Source: Halomarina rubra
GTDB lineage: Archaea; Halobacteriota; Halobacteria; Halobacteriales; Haloarculaceae
DNA length: 64,000 nt
NCBI RefSeq assembly: GCF_023699475.1
Contig: NZ_JALXFV010000001.1
Coordinates: forward strand, 127,534-191,533
Direction of reading: 5' to 3'
The notes under the pieces are model-generated. The model was not told the DNA's origin. It saw only the letters and a program-made list of their open reading frames with translations, and made no database searches. The translations under genes and the position numbers were made by a program. Shown here piece after piece: positions 16,216-24,143 of this stretch. The first letter of the stretch is position 1. Each line of letters opens with the position of its first letter.

Positions 16216-17295
16216 TCAGAACCCCCGGCCGTACTGGTCGGGTACGTCGACGGCGTCCATCCGGTCCAACTCCTCGGCGGCGTGGAGCGTGAAGTGCGGG
16301 TCGTTGAGGTGCTCGCGAGCGAGGATGGCGAGGTCCGCGCGCTCGTTGCGGATGACCTCGTCGGCTCCCTGTGGCGTCGTGATCTTCCCGACCGCACCCG
16401 ATGGGACGTCCGCCTCGTGTTTGACGCGCTCGGCGTAGGGCACCTGGTAGTGTGCGCCCGTCTGTGGCACCTGCTGGTCGGGGTGGATGCCGCCGCCGCT
16501 CACGTCGACGAGGTCCGCGCCGGCCTCTTCGAGGTCCTGCGAGAGGCGGACAGTGTCGTCGACGGTCCACGACTCGCGGTCGGGGAGCCAGTCGGTCGCC
16601 GAGAGACGGACGAAGACGGGTTTGTCGTCGGGCCACACCTCCCGGACCGCGGCGGTCACTTCGCGGATGAGGCGCGTGCGGCCGTCGTAGTCACCGCCGT
16701 AGTCGTCCTCGCGGGTGTTGGTCACCGGCGAGTAGAACTCGTGGAGCAGGTAGCCGTGTGCGCCGTGGACCTCGGCGATATCGAAGCCGGCCTCCAGCGA
16801 CAGCTCTGCGGCCCGCCGGAAGTCCTCGATGACCTGCTCGATACCGCCCTGGTCGAGTGCCTCCACGTCGTGCGGGTCGTCGTGGGGGTACGGCTCGTCG
16901 GTCGGGCCGACGGGCGTCCAGCCGGTCTCGTCGCGGACGGGCCCGGACTCGTCAGCGAACGGGCGGTGCGTCGAGGCCTTCCGCCCGGCGTGGGCGAGCT
17001 GGATGGCCGACGTCGCACCCTGCTCGTGGACGAACTCGGTGACGGGCGCGAGCGCCTCTGCGTGCTCTCGATTCCAGATGCCGAGGTCGTGTGGCGAGAT
17101 GCGTCCCTCGGGGTTCACGGCCGCGGCCTCGGTCATGACGATGCCCGCTCCACCCCTCGCCAGCGAGCCGAGGTGGACGAGGTGCCAGTCGGTCGCCTGC
17201 CCGTCGAGGTCACAGGAGTACTGGCACATCGGCGACACCATCACGCGGTTCCGCATCTCGGTGCCCCGCAGCGTCAGGGGCGTGAACAGGTCCAT
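16216..17295 (-). CDS. NADH:flavin oxidoreductase, Old Yellow Enzyme family (YqjM-like)
   Basis: This 359-residue FMN-binding TIM barrel is related to YqjM-type ene-reductases. The flavin-modulating Cys24 sits in VSPMCQYS, the substrate-binding His177 and His180 in EVHGAHGYLLHEF, with Tyr182 after them. IQLAHAGRK and SGGGIHPDQQ are also family blocks. It likely reduces activated alkenes with NADPH; the physiological substrate is unknown. It converges on pth2 with 34 nt between stops. Confidence 0.9.
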   Translation of the reverse strand: MDLFTPLTLRGTEMRNRVMVSPMCQYSCDLDGQATDWHLVHLGSLARGGAGIVMTEAAAVNPEGRISPHDLGIWNREHAEALAPVTEFVHEQGATSAIQLAHAGRKASTHRPFADESGPVRDETGWTPVGPTDEPYPHDDPHDVEALDQGGIEQVIEDFRRAAELSLEAGFDIAEVHGAHGYLLHEFYSPVTNTREDDYGGDYDGRTRLIREVTAAVREVWPDDKPVFVRLSATDWLPDRESWTVDDTVRLSQDLEEAGADLVDVSGGGIHPDQQVPQTGAHYQVPYAERVKHEADVPSGAVGKITTPQGADEVIRNERADLAILAREHLNDPHFTLHAAEELDRMDAVDVPDQYGRGF

Positions 17296-17463
17296 CGACT
17301 GTCCCTCCGGGCGTCGGTAGAAAAGGCGCGTCGGAATCGGCAGCCCTTCCGGGTCTCGTCGGCGAACCGATACGACGGCCCTCCGCGATGGACAGTCCCT
17401 TACCAGCCCCCCGAGTACGCCGGGTATGATTTCGAGTTCGCGTCAGGGCCGTGAGGGTGGTCG

Positions 17464-18849
17464 ATGACCCGTCCCGGTCACCCCGTCGAGCGCGCCGTCG
17501 GGATGGACCACTACGTCAGCGACGCCGACGGCATCGGCGGCCGCCTGCGCGCCCGCCCCGAGGACTTCCGGGTCCGCGAGTTGGAGGCCGTCGACGTCGA
17601 ACCCGTCGACGCCGACCCGGGGTCGTACGGCCACCTCGTCTTCCGCGCGACGCTCTACAACTGGGACACGAACGACTTCGCCAGCGCGCTCTCGGACAAA
17701 CTCGGGATGAGCCGCGAACGCCTCTCGTGGGCGGGGACGAAGGACAAACGCGCCGTCACGACCCAACTGTTCTCGGTCCGGAGCGACGAGAACGACCTCC
17801 CCGACCTCTCGGACGCCGACGTCGAGGTACTGGGGCGGACCGGCCGGCCCGTGCTGTTCGGCGACCTCCGGGGCAACGAGTTCGAACTGGTCGTCCGCGA
17901 CGTCGAACGCCCCGACGACGTCTCCGAAATCGCGACGCAACTCGCTGCGTTCTGCGCCGGTGGTGACGACGAAGCACCACCTCTCGACTCGCTCCCGCTG
18001 GAGGCGTCGGTCTGCGTCCCGAACTACTTCGGCCACCAGCGCTTCGGGTCGAAACGACCGGTCACCCACGAGGTCGGTCTCGCCATCGTCCGCGAGGACT
18101 ACGAGGGGGCGGTGCTGGCGTACGTCGGCAACCCCAGCGAACGCGAACCCGAGTCGACGCGGGAGGCCCGGCGGTACGTCGAGGAGACCCGCGACTGGCA
18201 GGGCGCGCTCGACCGCCTGCCGAAACGGCTGGGCTACGAACGCGCCATGTGTCACCGACTCGTGGAGGGCGACGACTCGCCCGAGGACTTCCGCGAGGCG
18301 CTGGAGACTGCCCCCTCGAACCTCCAGCGACTGTTCGTCAACGCCGCGCAGTCGTTCCTGTTCAACCGTATCTGCTCGGAACGGCTGGAGCGAGGGCTGC
18401 CGTTCGACCGCCCAGTCGCCGGCGACGTGGTCTGTTTCGCCGACGACGAGGGCCGCCCCGACACCGACCGTCTCCAGCGCGTCGACCAGCGCCGGGTCCG
18501 AACGGTCACCCGCCACTGCGAGCGTGGGCGGGCGTTCGTCACCGCGCCGCTGGTCGGCACCGAGACCGAGTTGGGCGACGAGGAACCGGGCGATATCGAG
18601 CGGTCGGTCCTCGCCGACGCCGGCCTCGAACCGGGGGACTTCGCGAACCCCCACGGCTTCGAGTCGACCGGGACGCGTCGCGCGATTCGCCTGCGGACCG
18701 ACCTGAGCGTCGAGGCGACGGCAGACGACCGTGCCGACGGGGACGCCGACCCCGAGACCCTCCGGTTCACCTTCGGACTCCCCTCCGGGTCCTACGCGAC
18801 GGTCGTCCTCCGGGAGTTCCTCAAGGCCGACCCCGAGACGCTCTCCTGA
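17464..18849 (+). CDS. truD: tRNA pseudouridine synthase D
   Basis: This 461-residue enzyme isomerises uridine 13 of tRNA (and related sites) to pseudouridine. The catalytic Asp94 is in [16 protein letters not shown] near residue 189 and [11 protein letters not shown] near 300 are conserved TruD blocks, and the end [15 protein letters not shown] is typical. The archaeal protein is longer than bacterial TruD, with an inserted TRUD subdomain in the middle. ATG 17464 fits; GTG 17451 is less likely. The DUF2103 gene follows after 98 nt. Confidence 0.93.
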   Translation: MTRPGHPVERAVGMDHYVSDADGIGGRLRARPEDFRVRELEAVDVEPVDADPGSYGHLVFRATLYNWDTNDFASALSDKLGMSRERLSWAGTKDKRAVTTQLFSVRSDENDLPDLSDADVEVLGRTGRPVLFGDLRGNEFELVVRDVERPDDVSEIATQLAAFCAGGDDEAPPLDSLPLEASVCVPNYFGHQRFGSKRPVTHEVGLAIVREDYEGAVLAYVGNPSEREPESTREARRYVEETRDWQGALDRLPKRLGYERAMCHRLVEGDDSPEDFREALETAPSNLQRLFVNAAQSFLFNRICSERLERGLPFDRPVAGDVVCFADDEGRPDTDRLQRVDQRRVRTVTRHCERGRAFVTAPLVGTETELGDEEPGDIERSVLADAGLEPGDFANPHGFESTGTRRAIRLRTDLSVEATADDRADGDADPETLRFTFGLPSGSYATVVLREFLKADPETLS

Positions 18850-18947
18850 GCGGCACGAAACTCGTCGCTCTCGTCGGTCGTCGGCTCTCGCTCACGCCGT
18901 TCGCCCGAACCGTCCGCCTTATCCCGCGTACACTCCACCGTCCGACA

Positions 18948-19670
18948 ATGACGTGTCGGCAGTGCGCGAGCGACCTCGACAGACCGGGAGACTTCTGTCT
19001 GGTCTGTCGAACCGCCAACGCCGACACCGTCGTCCTCGACCTCGACCGCGACCGGGCGCGCGTCGTCGCGCTGTTCGACGACGACGTCGTCTCCGACCGG
19101 ACGGTCACCACCACCCCCGAGACCGGCGACCTCGAAGGCACGGAACTGCGGAACTTCGCGGGGTTGGTCGCCGACGAGATCCACCGCAAGCGCCCCGAGG
19201 AGGTGTACGCGACCGGCGAGCGCGACGTGCTCTCGGCGGTCCGCGCCCAGGCGCACTACCCGTTCTACCGCGTCGAGGGCGAGGACCCGGTCGAGGCCGT
19301 CGTCGAACGCCGTGGCGAACCCGCCCTCGAGACCGTCGACAAATCGCCCCACGAGAAACTGGGCGGCTCCCACAGCACGCTCATCGGGAACCGCGACGGC
19401 CGCCGCGCTATCGAGACGGCCGCTGCCCACCCCCACGTGAAGAAGCTCATCCCCGGTCCCATCGACGCCGGTGGCTCCGGTTCTCGCTCGGGCGTCCGCG
19501 CCAAGGCCACCCGCGCCGACGAACACGGGAACGTCCGACTGCTCATCCGTGACGGCTCCAGCGTCCAAGAGAATCGCGTCGTCACCACCGCCAGCGACCG
19601 CGAGATGGGTGAACGCATCCGCGACGACCTCGACCAGGCCCTCCGCGAGGAGGGCCTGCAGGACGACTGA
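18948..19670 (+). CDS. DUF2103 zinc-binding protein
   Basis: This 240-residue protein opens with two CxxC pairs (residues 3-6 and 17-20 in CRQCASDLDRPGDFCLVC), a likely zinc site. A domain with EIHRKRPEEVYATG follows, then the block HEKLGGSHSTLIGN, which is the best recognised part of DUF2103. The segment GPIDAGGSGSRSGVRAKATR ends in a basic patch that could contact nucleic acid. It lies between truD and the eL43/rpoP cluster, so an RNA-related role is plausible but not shown. Confidence 0.82.
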   Translation: MTCRQCASDLDRPGDFCLVCRTANADTVVLDLDRDRARVVALFDDDVVSDRTVTTTPETGDLEGTELRNFAGLVADEIHRKRPEEVYATGERDVLSAVRAQAHYPFYRVEGEDPVEAVVERRGEPALETVDKSPHEKLGGSHSTLIGNRDGRRAIETAAAHPHVKKLIPGPIDAGGSGSRSGVRAKATRADEHGNVRLLIRDGSSVQENRVVTTASDREMGERIRDDLDQALREEGLQDD

Positions 19671-19711
19671 ACCACCACACGACGCTCGATTCCACGGACA
19701 CCACGGGTGGG

Positions 19712-19828
19712 ACTGAAAGGGGCCGGACGGTCGGCGAAGCAGGGCGACGCAAGCACCGAAGGAGCGAACGAAGTGAGCGACGAGGCGCGCAGCGAGCCGC
19801 GCGAGTCGACCGTCTGGGGGCTTTCGGG
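19712..19828. repeat. Dispersed intergenic element A (ACTGAAAG ... CTTTCGGG inverted ends)
   Basis: Arms at 19712-19733 and 19807-19828 are imperfect inverted repeats, 16 of 22 positions matching by eye. The outer core is GAAAG/CTTTC and the inner core GACGGTCG/CGACCGTC. Between them lie CGAAGGAGCGAACGAAGTG-type words. A shorter related element lies at 38237-38308. No transposase or ORF is present. Confidence 0.6.
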
Positions 19829-19908
19829 TTCTCGTCGTTCCGAACGATTCCGATGACCACGACACCGAATCACACGCCACAGACGAATCCTAGCGGCGAC
19901 TCAACGGA

Positions 19909-19914
19909 TTTATA
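19909..19914 (+). promoter_or_regulatory. TATA box of the eL43 gene
   Basis: TTTATA lies 28-33 nt before ATG 19942, in an AT-richer patch (ACGGATTTATACC). It is a convincing haloarchaeal core promoter for the ribosomal/RNA-polymerase gene run. Confidence 0.65.
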
Positions 19915-19941
19915 CCTGTGTCGAAGGTAGCGACACGTATC

Positions 19942-20217
19942 ATGGCCAAGAAGAAAGGAACGGTCGGCTCTGCCGGTCGCTTTGGCGCTCGCTACGGCCG
20001 CGTCGCTCGCCGTCGCGTCGCGGAGATCGAATCGGACATGCACGACGACCACACCTGCCCCGACTGCGGGTCGGACGCCGTCGACCGCAAGGGCACGGGC
20101 ATCTGGGCGTGTGGCCGCTGTGACTACACGTTCGCCGGCGGTACGTACCGCCCCGAGACGCCCGGTGGCCGTCAGGTCCGACGCTCCATCCGCGCCGCGC
20201 TGTCCGACAGCGAGTAA
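19942..20217 (+). CDS. rpl37ae: Large ribosomal subunit protein eL43 (L37Ae)
   Basis: This 91-residue zinc-ribbon ribosomal protein has Cys39 and Cys42 in CPDCG, and Cys57 and Cys60 in [11 protein letters not shown]. The N-terminus [18 protein letters not shown] is the basic rRNA-binding tail. Start ATG 19942 gives the standard N-terminus; the upstream frame start at 19918 would add residues across the transcription start. It is followed by rpoP after 23 nt and pcc1, the usual archaeal order. Confidence 0.96.
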   Translation: MAKKKGTVGSAGRFGARYGRVARRRVAEIESDMHDDHTCPDCGSDAVDRKGTGIWACGRCDYTFAGGTYRPETPGGRQVRRSIRAALSDSE

Positions 20218-20240
20218 CCCCCCGACCCCCTACACCAGCT

Positions 20241-20375
20241 ATGAGCTACAAGTGTTCTCGATGCAAGCGTGACGTCGAACTGGACGAGTACGGCGGCGTC
20301 CGGTGTCCGTACTGTGGGCACCGCGTGCTCCTCAAAGAGCGTAGCCGCGACGTGAAGGAAGTCCAGGTCGAGTAG
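20241..20375 (+). CDS. rpoP: DNA-directed RNA polymerase subunit P (Rpb12-like)
   Basis: This 44-residue protein starts at ATG 20241 and ends at TAG 20375. It carries a zinc ribbon with Cys5/Cys8 (CSRC) and Cys22/Cys25 (CPYC), then [19 protein letters not shown]. This is subunit P, the archaeal homologue of eukaryotic Rpb12. It lies between eL43 and pcc1, only 2 nt before the pcc1 GTG, so it is part of the same operon. Confidence 0.95.
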   Translation: MSYKCSRCKRDVELDEYGGVRCPYCGHRVLLKERSRDVKEVQVE

Positions 20376-20377
20376 CC

Positions 20378-20659
20378 GTGACCGCCGGTCGGGGTGACGG
20401 CCACGCCGACCCGCCACACAGCGTCGTTCTCACGTTCACCTACCCCGACAGCCGAACGGCCGAAATCGTCGAGCGGAGCGTCCGTCAGGAGGTCGACGAC
20501 ATCGAGGGCGACCGAACCAGCGCGACCGTCTCGCGAGCGGGGACGGTGCTCACCGTCGACGTGGCGGCCGAGGACCTCGTCGCCCTGCGAGCGGGCCTGA
20601 ACACGTGGTGTACGCTGGTGGAGGTCTCGGAGCGAAGCTCCGAGGCCAGTGAGCCGTAG
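20378..20659 (+). CDS. pcc1: KEOPS complex subunit Pcc1
   Basis: This 93-residue dimerising subunit belongs to the KEOPS complex, which makes N6-threonylcarbamoyl-adenosine (t6A) in tRNA. The pattern is a strand VVLTFTYPDSRTAEIVERS, a middle SATVSRAGTVLTVDVAAED, and a last helix LVALRAGLNTWCTLVEV. GTG 20378 follows rpoP by 2 nt. The C-terminus VSERSSEASEP sits on a DNA hairpin (20626-20644), and an in-frame echo of these codons follows the stop. Confidence 0.9.
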   Translation: MTAGRGDGHADPPHSVVLTFTYPDSRTAEIVERSVRQEVDDIEGDRTSATVSRAGTVLTVDVAAEDLVALRAGLNTWCTLVEVSERSSEASEP

Positions 20660-20703
20660 TCTCGGGACGTTGCAGAACGAAGCTCCGAGGCCAGCGAATC
20701 GTG
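20626..20703 (+). repeat. Hairpin and in-frame duplicate of the pcc1 3' end
   Basis: CTCGGAGC-GAA-GCTCCGAG (20626-20644) is a perfect 8-bp hairpin inside the last pcc1 codons. A 17-nt word (CGAAGCTCCGAGGCCAG) at 20633-20649 recurs at 20678-20694, exactly 45 nt later and in the same frame. The frame between is open after the stop. First copy: RSSEASEP-TAG. Second copy: RSSEASES-TGA. Confidence 0.7.
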
Positions 20704-20810
20704 ACGGGACCGGTCTCGGGGTGTCACGCCGCGTCCGTCGGAAAATCGTGTCGTCCGGTCGACGAGCCGAATAGCGGCCCTTTTTCACTCTGGAAGGCGA
20801 GTGACCGGAC

Positions 20811-21215
20811 ATGCAAGGAAATCTGCCGCCGGAAGCGCAGGAGAAGATCGAGGAACTGCAGGACCTGCAGGAGACGGCCCAGAACGTCGCGATGCAGAAA
20901 CAGCAGGCCGACTCGACGCTCGCGGAGTCCGAGGCCGCTCTCGACCAGTTCGAGGAGATCGACGAGGACACGACGATGTACCAGGAGGTCGGCGAACTGC
21001 TCGTCCAGACCGACTACGACAACGCCAAGGACGACCTCGAGGAGAAGGTCGACAGCCTCGAGATTCGCGTCGAGACGCTGAACAAGCAGGAAGAGCGCGT
21101 CCAGGAGCGTTTCGAGGAGCTCCAGCAGGAACTGCAGGAGATGCTCCAGGGCGGCGGCGCGGGCGGCCCGCAGGGTCCCGGCGGCCCCGGCATGGGCGGT
21201 CCCGGCGGCGACTGA
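20811..21215 (+). CDS. pfdB: Prefoldin subunit beta
   Basis: This 134-residue subunit of the prefoldin chaperone hexamer captures unfolded proteins. It is a coiled coil from about 8-45 and 70-115 joined by a short beta hairpin ([19 protein letters not shown]), then a Gly/Pro-rich tail after residue 116. ATG 20811 gives [16 protein letters not shown], the family start. CTTTTTC about 26-31 nt upstream may act as its promoter element and as a terminator for pcc1. The DUF3194 gene starts 3 nt after its stop. Confidence 0.95.
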   Translation: MQGNLPPEAQEKIEELQDLQETAQNVAMQKQQADSTLAESEAALDQFEEIDEDTTMYQEVGELLVQTDYDNAKDDLEEKVDSLEIRVETLNKQEERVQERFEELQQELQEMLQGGGAGGPQGPGGPGMGGPGGD

Positions 21216-21218
21216 GCG

Positions 21219-21491
21219 ATGCCGACGGAAGCAGACCGAGAACCGACCGACGAGGAGGTCGTCCAGACGGCCAGCGACGCCGCGGAGGGCGTCGTCCTCT
21301 CCCGGTACAAACAGAGCGAGGTGCGTGACGTCGACGTGACCGTCCACTTCGAGGACGGCACGCTGTCGGTCGACGTCTACCTCGACGCGCCCGGCGACGC
21401 CGAAGCGGTCGCCGACGAAGCGGCGCTCGCGGCACGCAGCGCGGTCGACGACCTGTTCGCCGAAGCCGAGGCCGACGCCGACGCGAACTGA
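21219..21491 (+). CDS. DUF3194 family protein
   Basis: This 90-residue, very acidic protein has one alpha/beta domain. VVQTASDAAEGVVLSRYK is the helix, followed by paired strands RDVDVTVHFEDGTLSVDVYLD. DUF3194 is an archaeal family usually found next to prefoldin beta and pcc1, as here (3 nt gap). Its function is unknown; the strand pattern resembles KH or Pcc1-like folds. The run of Ala/Asp/Glu at the C-terminus is a halophile feature. Confidence 0.85.
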   Translation: MPTEADREPTDEEVVQTASDAAEGVVLSRYKQSEVRDVDVTVHFEDGTLSVDVYLDAPGDAEAVADEAALAARSAVDDLFAEAEADADAN

Positions 21492-21563
21492 GTCGTCCGC
21501 GGGCCGATTCTCTCTCCCGTTCGTCTCCACCGCGAGCGACGTGCTCGCGACGAGGGGCCGCCG

Positions 21564-22487
21564 TCAGTCGTCGGCCGGCGTGGGTGTCGTCGGAACGGGG
21601 TCGGCGTCGACGCCCAACTCGTCGATGACGGCCTGTGCGCCGACCTTCCCCGAGAGCAACATCGCGCCGAACGTCGGCCCCATCCGCGGGAGGCCGTGGG
21701 CGGTGGCGACGGCCATCCCCGTCGCGACGACGCCGTCGTGGACGACGCCGGTGTGTTCGACGACGGCGTCCTCGCTCCGACCGACCCACATCGAACCGTG
21801 GCCCGGCGAGTCGTGACCGGGGGCACCGTACTCGTCGTCGCCGCTGGCGTCCATGACGGTGCCACGGTCGCGGGCGGCCGCGATACCGGGGGCGTCGAGC
21901 GCACCGCGTTCGTCGAGTTTCGAGACGACCAGCGCCTCGTGGCCCGTCGCGTCGACGACGACGTCGGACTCGACGGCGACGGGGTCGACGCAGGTCAACT
22001 CCCGAGGGAGGGCGTGAACCGGCGTCCAGTTCATCACGATGCCGCCCACGCGGTCGTCCTCGCGGACGACGACGTCGGTGAACTCGGTCATGTTCTGGAT
22101 GGCGACGCCCGCCGCACATGCGCGCTCGATGAGCGCCGAGCACGCGTGAGGGCCGCTCGCGACGTACAGTCCCTCGACGTCCTCGACGGGGTCGTACGGA
22201 ACGCCCAGGTCGTCGAGAACCGTCTGAGCGGGCGCGCGGACGGTCACCTTGTTCATCAGGAACCCGCCCAGCCAGAACCCGCCGCCGAGGTAGTTGTTCT
22301 TCTCGACGACGGTGACGTCGACGCCGCGGTCGGCCAACTCGGTCGCCGCCATCAGCCCCGACGGGCCGCCGCCGACGACGATGACGTCGGTGTCGATGCG
22401 TTCTTCGAACTCCGCGGACCACGCGCCGGCGATGGCGCGGGTCACGTCTGCCTCGTCGACCGGACTGAAGCCTTCGAACTCGGGCAT
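21564..22487 (-). CDS. thi4: Thiazole synthase Thi4 (Cys-type)
   Basis: This 307-residue protein makes the ADP-thiazole precursor of thiamine from NAD and glycine. The dinucleotide-binding loop [10 protein letters not shown] lies at 35-44. [18 protein letters not shown] (63-80), the segment [11 protein letters not shown] and the C-terminal [12 protein letters not shown] loop are diagnostic. Cys166 in ELTCVDP aligns with the Cys that gives up its sulfur in yeast Thi4, as in the haloarchaeal enzyme studied in Haloferax; methanogen versions have His and use sulfide. It is convergent with DUF3194 (72 nt). A palindrome upstream suggests regulation by the ThiR-like protein at 14186-15082. Confidence 0.93.
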   Translation of the reverse strand: MPEFEGFSPVDEADVTRAIAGAWSAEFEERIDTDVIVVGGGPSGLMAATELADRGVDVTVVEKNNYLGGGFWLGGFLMNKVTVRAPAQTVLDDLGVPYDPVEDVEGLYVASGPHACSALIERACAAGVAIQNMTEFTDVVVREDDRVGGIVMNWTPVHALPRELTCVDPVAVESDVVVDATGHEALVVSKLDERGALDAPGIAAARDRGTVMDASGDDEYGAPGHDSPGHGSMWVGRSEDAVVEHTGVVHDGVVATGMAVATAHGLPRMGPTFGAMLLSGKVGAQAVIDELGVDADPVPTTPTPADD

Positions 22488-22495
22488 ACGACTAG

Positions 22496-22505
22496 GTAAT
22501 ATTAC
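22496..22505 (-). promoter_or_regulatory. Palindromic candidate operator of thi4
   Basis: The perfect 10-bp palindrome GTAATATTAC lies 9-18 nt before the thi4 start codon. A TATA-like TAAAT (about 22513-22517 on the minus strand) lies further upstream, so the palindrome would cover the transcription start. I saw no second copy in the window. The thiamine regulator family encoded nearby is the natural candidate ligand. Confidence 0.5.
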
Positions 22506-22688
22506 TCAGTGATTTAGCGGTTGCGGTACCGTTCGGTCGAAGGGACTGTGTCCGAGCAGCGAGCGAGGGGACGAGTCTCGGGCGAGGGGACGGGTAACGG
22601 GGCGTGACGACGACCGACCGCTCTTCGCGGGTCACACGGCCGCGACACGAACGCTGATGGTGACGGGGACTGTCCGGTCGGACGGACA

Positions 22689-23321
22689 ATGGGGTTCAGG
22701 CAGGACTTCGTCAACGCCGTTCGGCGACGCGTCTGGCCGAGGATTCACCATCTGCTCGCCGGGACGGTCGACGGCTACGCGGTGACCCACACGACCGAAG
22801 AGGAGTACGTGATGACGGTCCACTGCTCGGAGGCCGACCTGGAGCGAGTGCTCGACGAGGAACTCGGCTTCTCGCGGAACCCGATTTCGGCGCTGAAGGT
22901 CCGTCTCGACGGCAACACCGCCGAGGGGTCGTGGGTGTGGCGTGACTCCCTCCTCGCCGACTGGCAACTCCACGTCGTCCTCCACGCCGTCGACGGCGGC
23001 GCGGTCGACGTCTACGCCCACTGGGAGTACTCGTGGGTGACCCACCCGCTGGAACACTACGCCGGCCGGGGGTACGACGCGGAGAAGGGCGTCAGACTCG
23101 CTCGGTCGTGGCTCGCCGACCACGACGGCGAGCAGTTCCCCGAGGGACTCCCCTATCGCGTCGAGTCCGCGGCCTACCGCCGGGGCCGAGAGCTACTGTA
23201 CGCCGTCTACCACGAACTCGAAGGGACCGAGGTCGCCCGCTACCTGGACCCGTTCGTCGCCGACCGGCGGGCACGGGGTGTGGACGGCCGACCGAACGTC
23301 TCCCCGCGCATCGTCGACTGA
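22689..23321 (+). CDS. Conserved hypothetical protein
   Basis: This 210-residue soluble protein starts at ATG 22689. It contains two recognisable beta-rich stretches, VDGYAVTHTTEEEYVMTVH and SWVWRDSLLADWQLHVVLHA, with GGAVDVYAHWEYSWVTHP in the middle and a helical C-terminal half. The high Trp/His/Tyr content suggests a compact ligand-binding or START-like fold, but I cannot name a family. It is divergent from thi4 with 201 nt between the starts. A TGTCCG/CGGACA inverted repeat sits just before its ATG. Confidence 0.72.
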   Translation: MGFRQDFVNAVRRRVWPRIHHLLAGTVDGYAVTHTTEEEYVMTVHCSEADLERVLDEELGFSRNPISALKVRLDGNTAEGSWVWRDSLLADWQLHVVLHAVDGGAVDVYAHWEYSWVTHPLEHYAGRGYDAEKGVRLARSWLADHDGEQFPEGLPYRVESAAYRRGRELLYAVYHELEGTEVARYLDPFVADRRARGVDGRPNVSPRIVD

Positions 23322-23324
23322 CGC

Positions 23325-24080
23325 TCATGCCTCTTCGTCGACGCCACCACGAATCGCCCGCTCCGCGTCGGCCAGGGTCGCGTCGGCGTCGAACGCCTCG
23401 ACGACGTCGCGCAGTTCCTCCTCGCTCGCGTCCGCGAGGTCGCGGGCGTGGCGCGTCACGTTCGGCACCGCCCGAATCACGTTGTCGACGATGGGGACCG
23501 TCGCGACCTGTGCCGACCGCGAGAGCGGGTTGAGGTCGACGACCAGTTCCACCTTCCCCATCGCCCCGAGCGCCTCCGCCCGGTCGCCGTCCTCCAGCGG
23601 GACGAGCACGACGTCGGCCGAGCCGATGCCGTCGGCGTCGACCTTCGCTCGCTCGTGGTCGATGCCGGGGATGCGCCCGTCGGCGGTGAGGCCCTTCACG
23701 TCCTCGGCACCGTGCTCGCGGAGGTGCTCGACGATGGCGCGCATCCGCTCGTCGGTACGGTTGAACAGGTTCACTTCGAGGTCGGCGTCGACCACCTCGG
23801 CGAGTTCGACGAGTTCGCCGGGACAGAGCGCGGCGACGTTCCCGTTGACCGAGAGCACGGGGTGGCCGGCGAGCAGGAGGTGGGCGGCCGCGGCACGGGC
23901 GGCGTCGTCGGCGCTCTCGGTCGTGCGTTCACCGAGCAGGTAGTCGAACGCCTCGCCGCGGCCCTGCGCGATGAGACCCTGTCTGCTGGTGATGCCCTTC
24001 TCGACGCCCTCCTCGATGCGGTGGCGCGTCAGGAGGGACTCGTACCGGGGGTGGCTCTCCGGGACGTCGATGTCGCTCAT
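23325..24080 (-). CDS. 4-phosphopantoate--beta-alanine ligase (archaeal phosphopantothenate synthetase)
   Basis: This 251-residue enzyme joins 4-phosphopantoate with beta-alanine in the archaeal CoA route. Landmarks are HPRYESLLTRHRIEEGVEKG near residue 11, the segment GRGEAFDYLLGE near 41, LSVNGNVAALCPGELVEL near 76, NLFNRTDERMRAI near 104, and LVVDLNPLSRSAQ near 179. The pantoate kinase gene lies 63 nt upstream on the same strand, as expected for consecutive steps. It converges on the gene before it with only 3 nt between stops. Confidence 0.93.
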   Translation of the reverse strand: MSDIDVPESHPRYESLLTRHRIEEGVEKGITSRQGLIAQGRGEAFDYLLGERTTESADDAARAAAAHLLLAGHPVLSVNGNVAALCPGELVELAEVVDADLEVNLFNRTDERMRAIVEHLREHGAEDVKGLTADGRIPGIDHERAKVDADGIGSADVVLVPLEDGDRAEALGAMGKVELVVDLNPLSRSAQVATVPIVDNVIRAVPNVTRHARDLADASEEELRDVVEAFDADATLADAERAIRGGVDEEA

Positions 24081-24143
24081 GGCCGACGGTTGGCGGGTCC
24101 GGGGAAAAGCGGTACGTTGTGTCGTGTTCGTCGTCGCGGCGAC

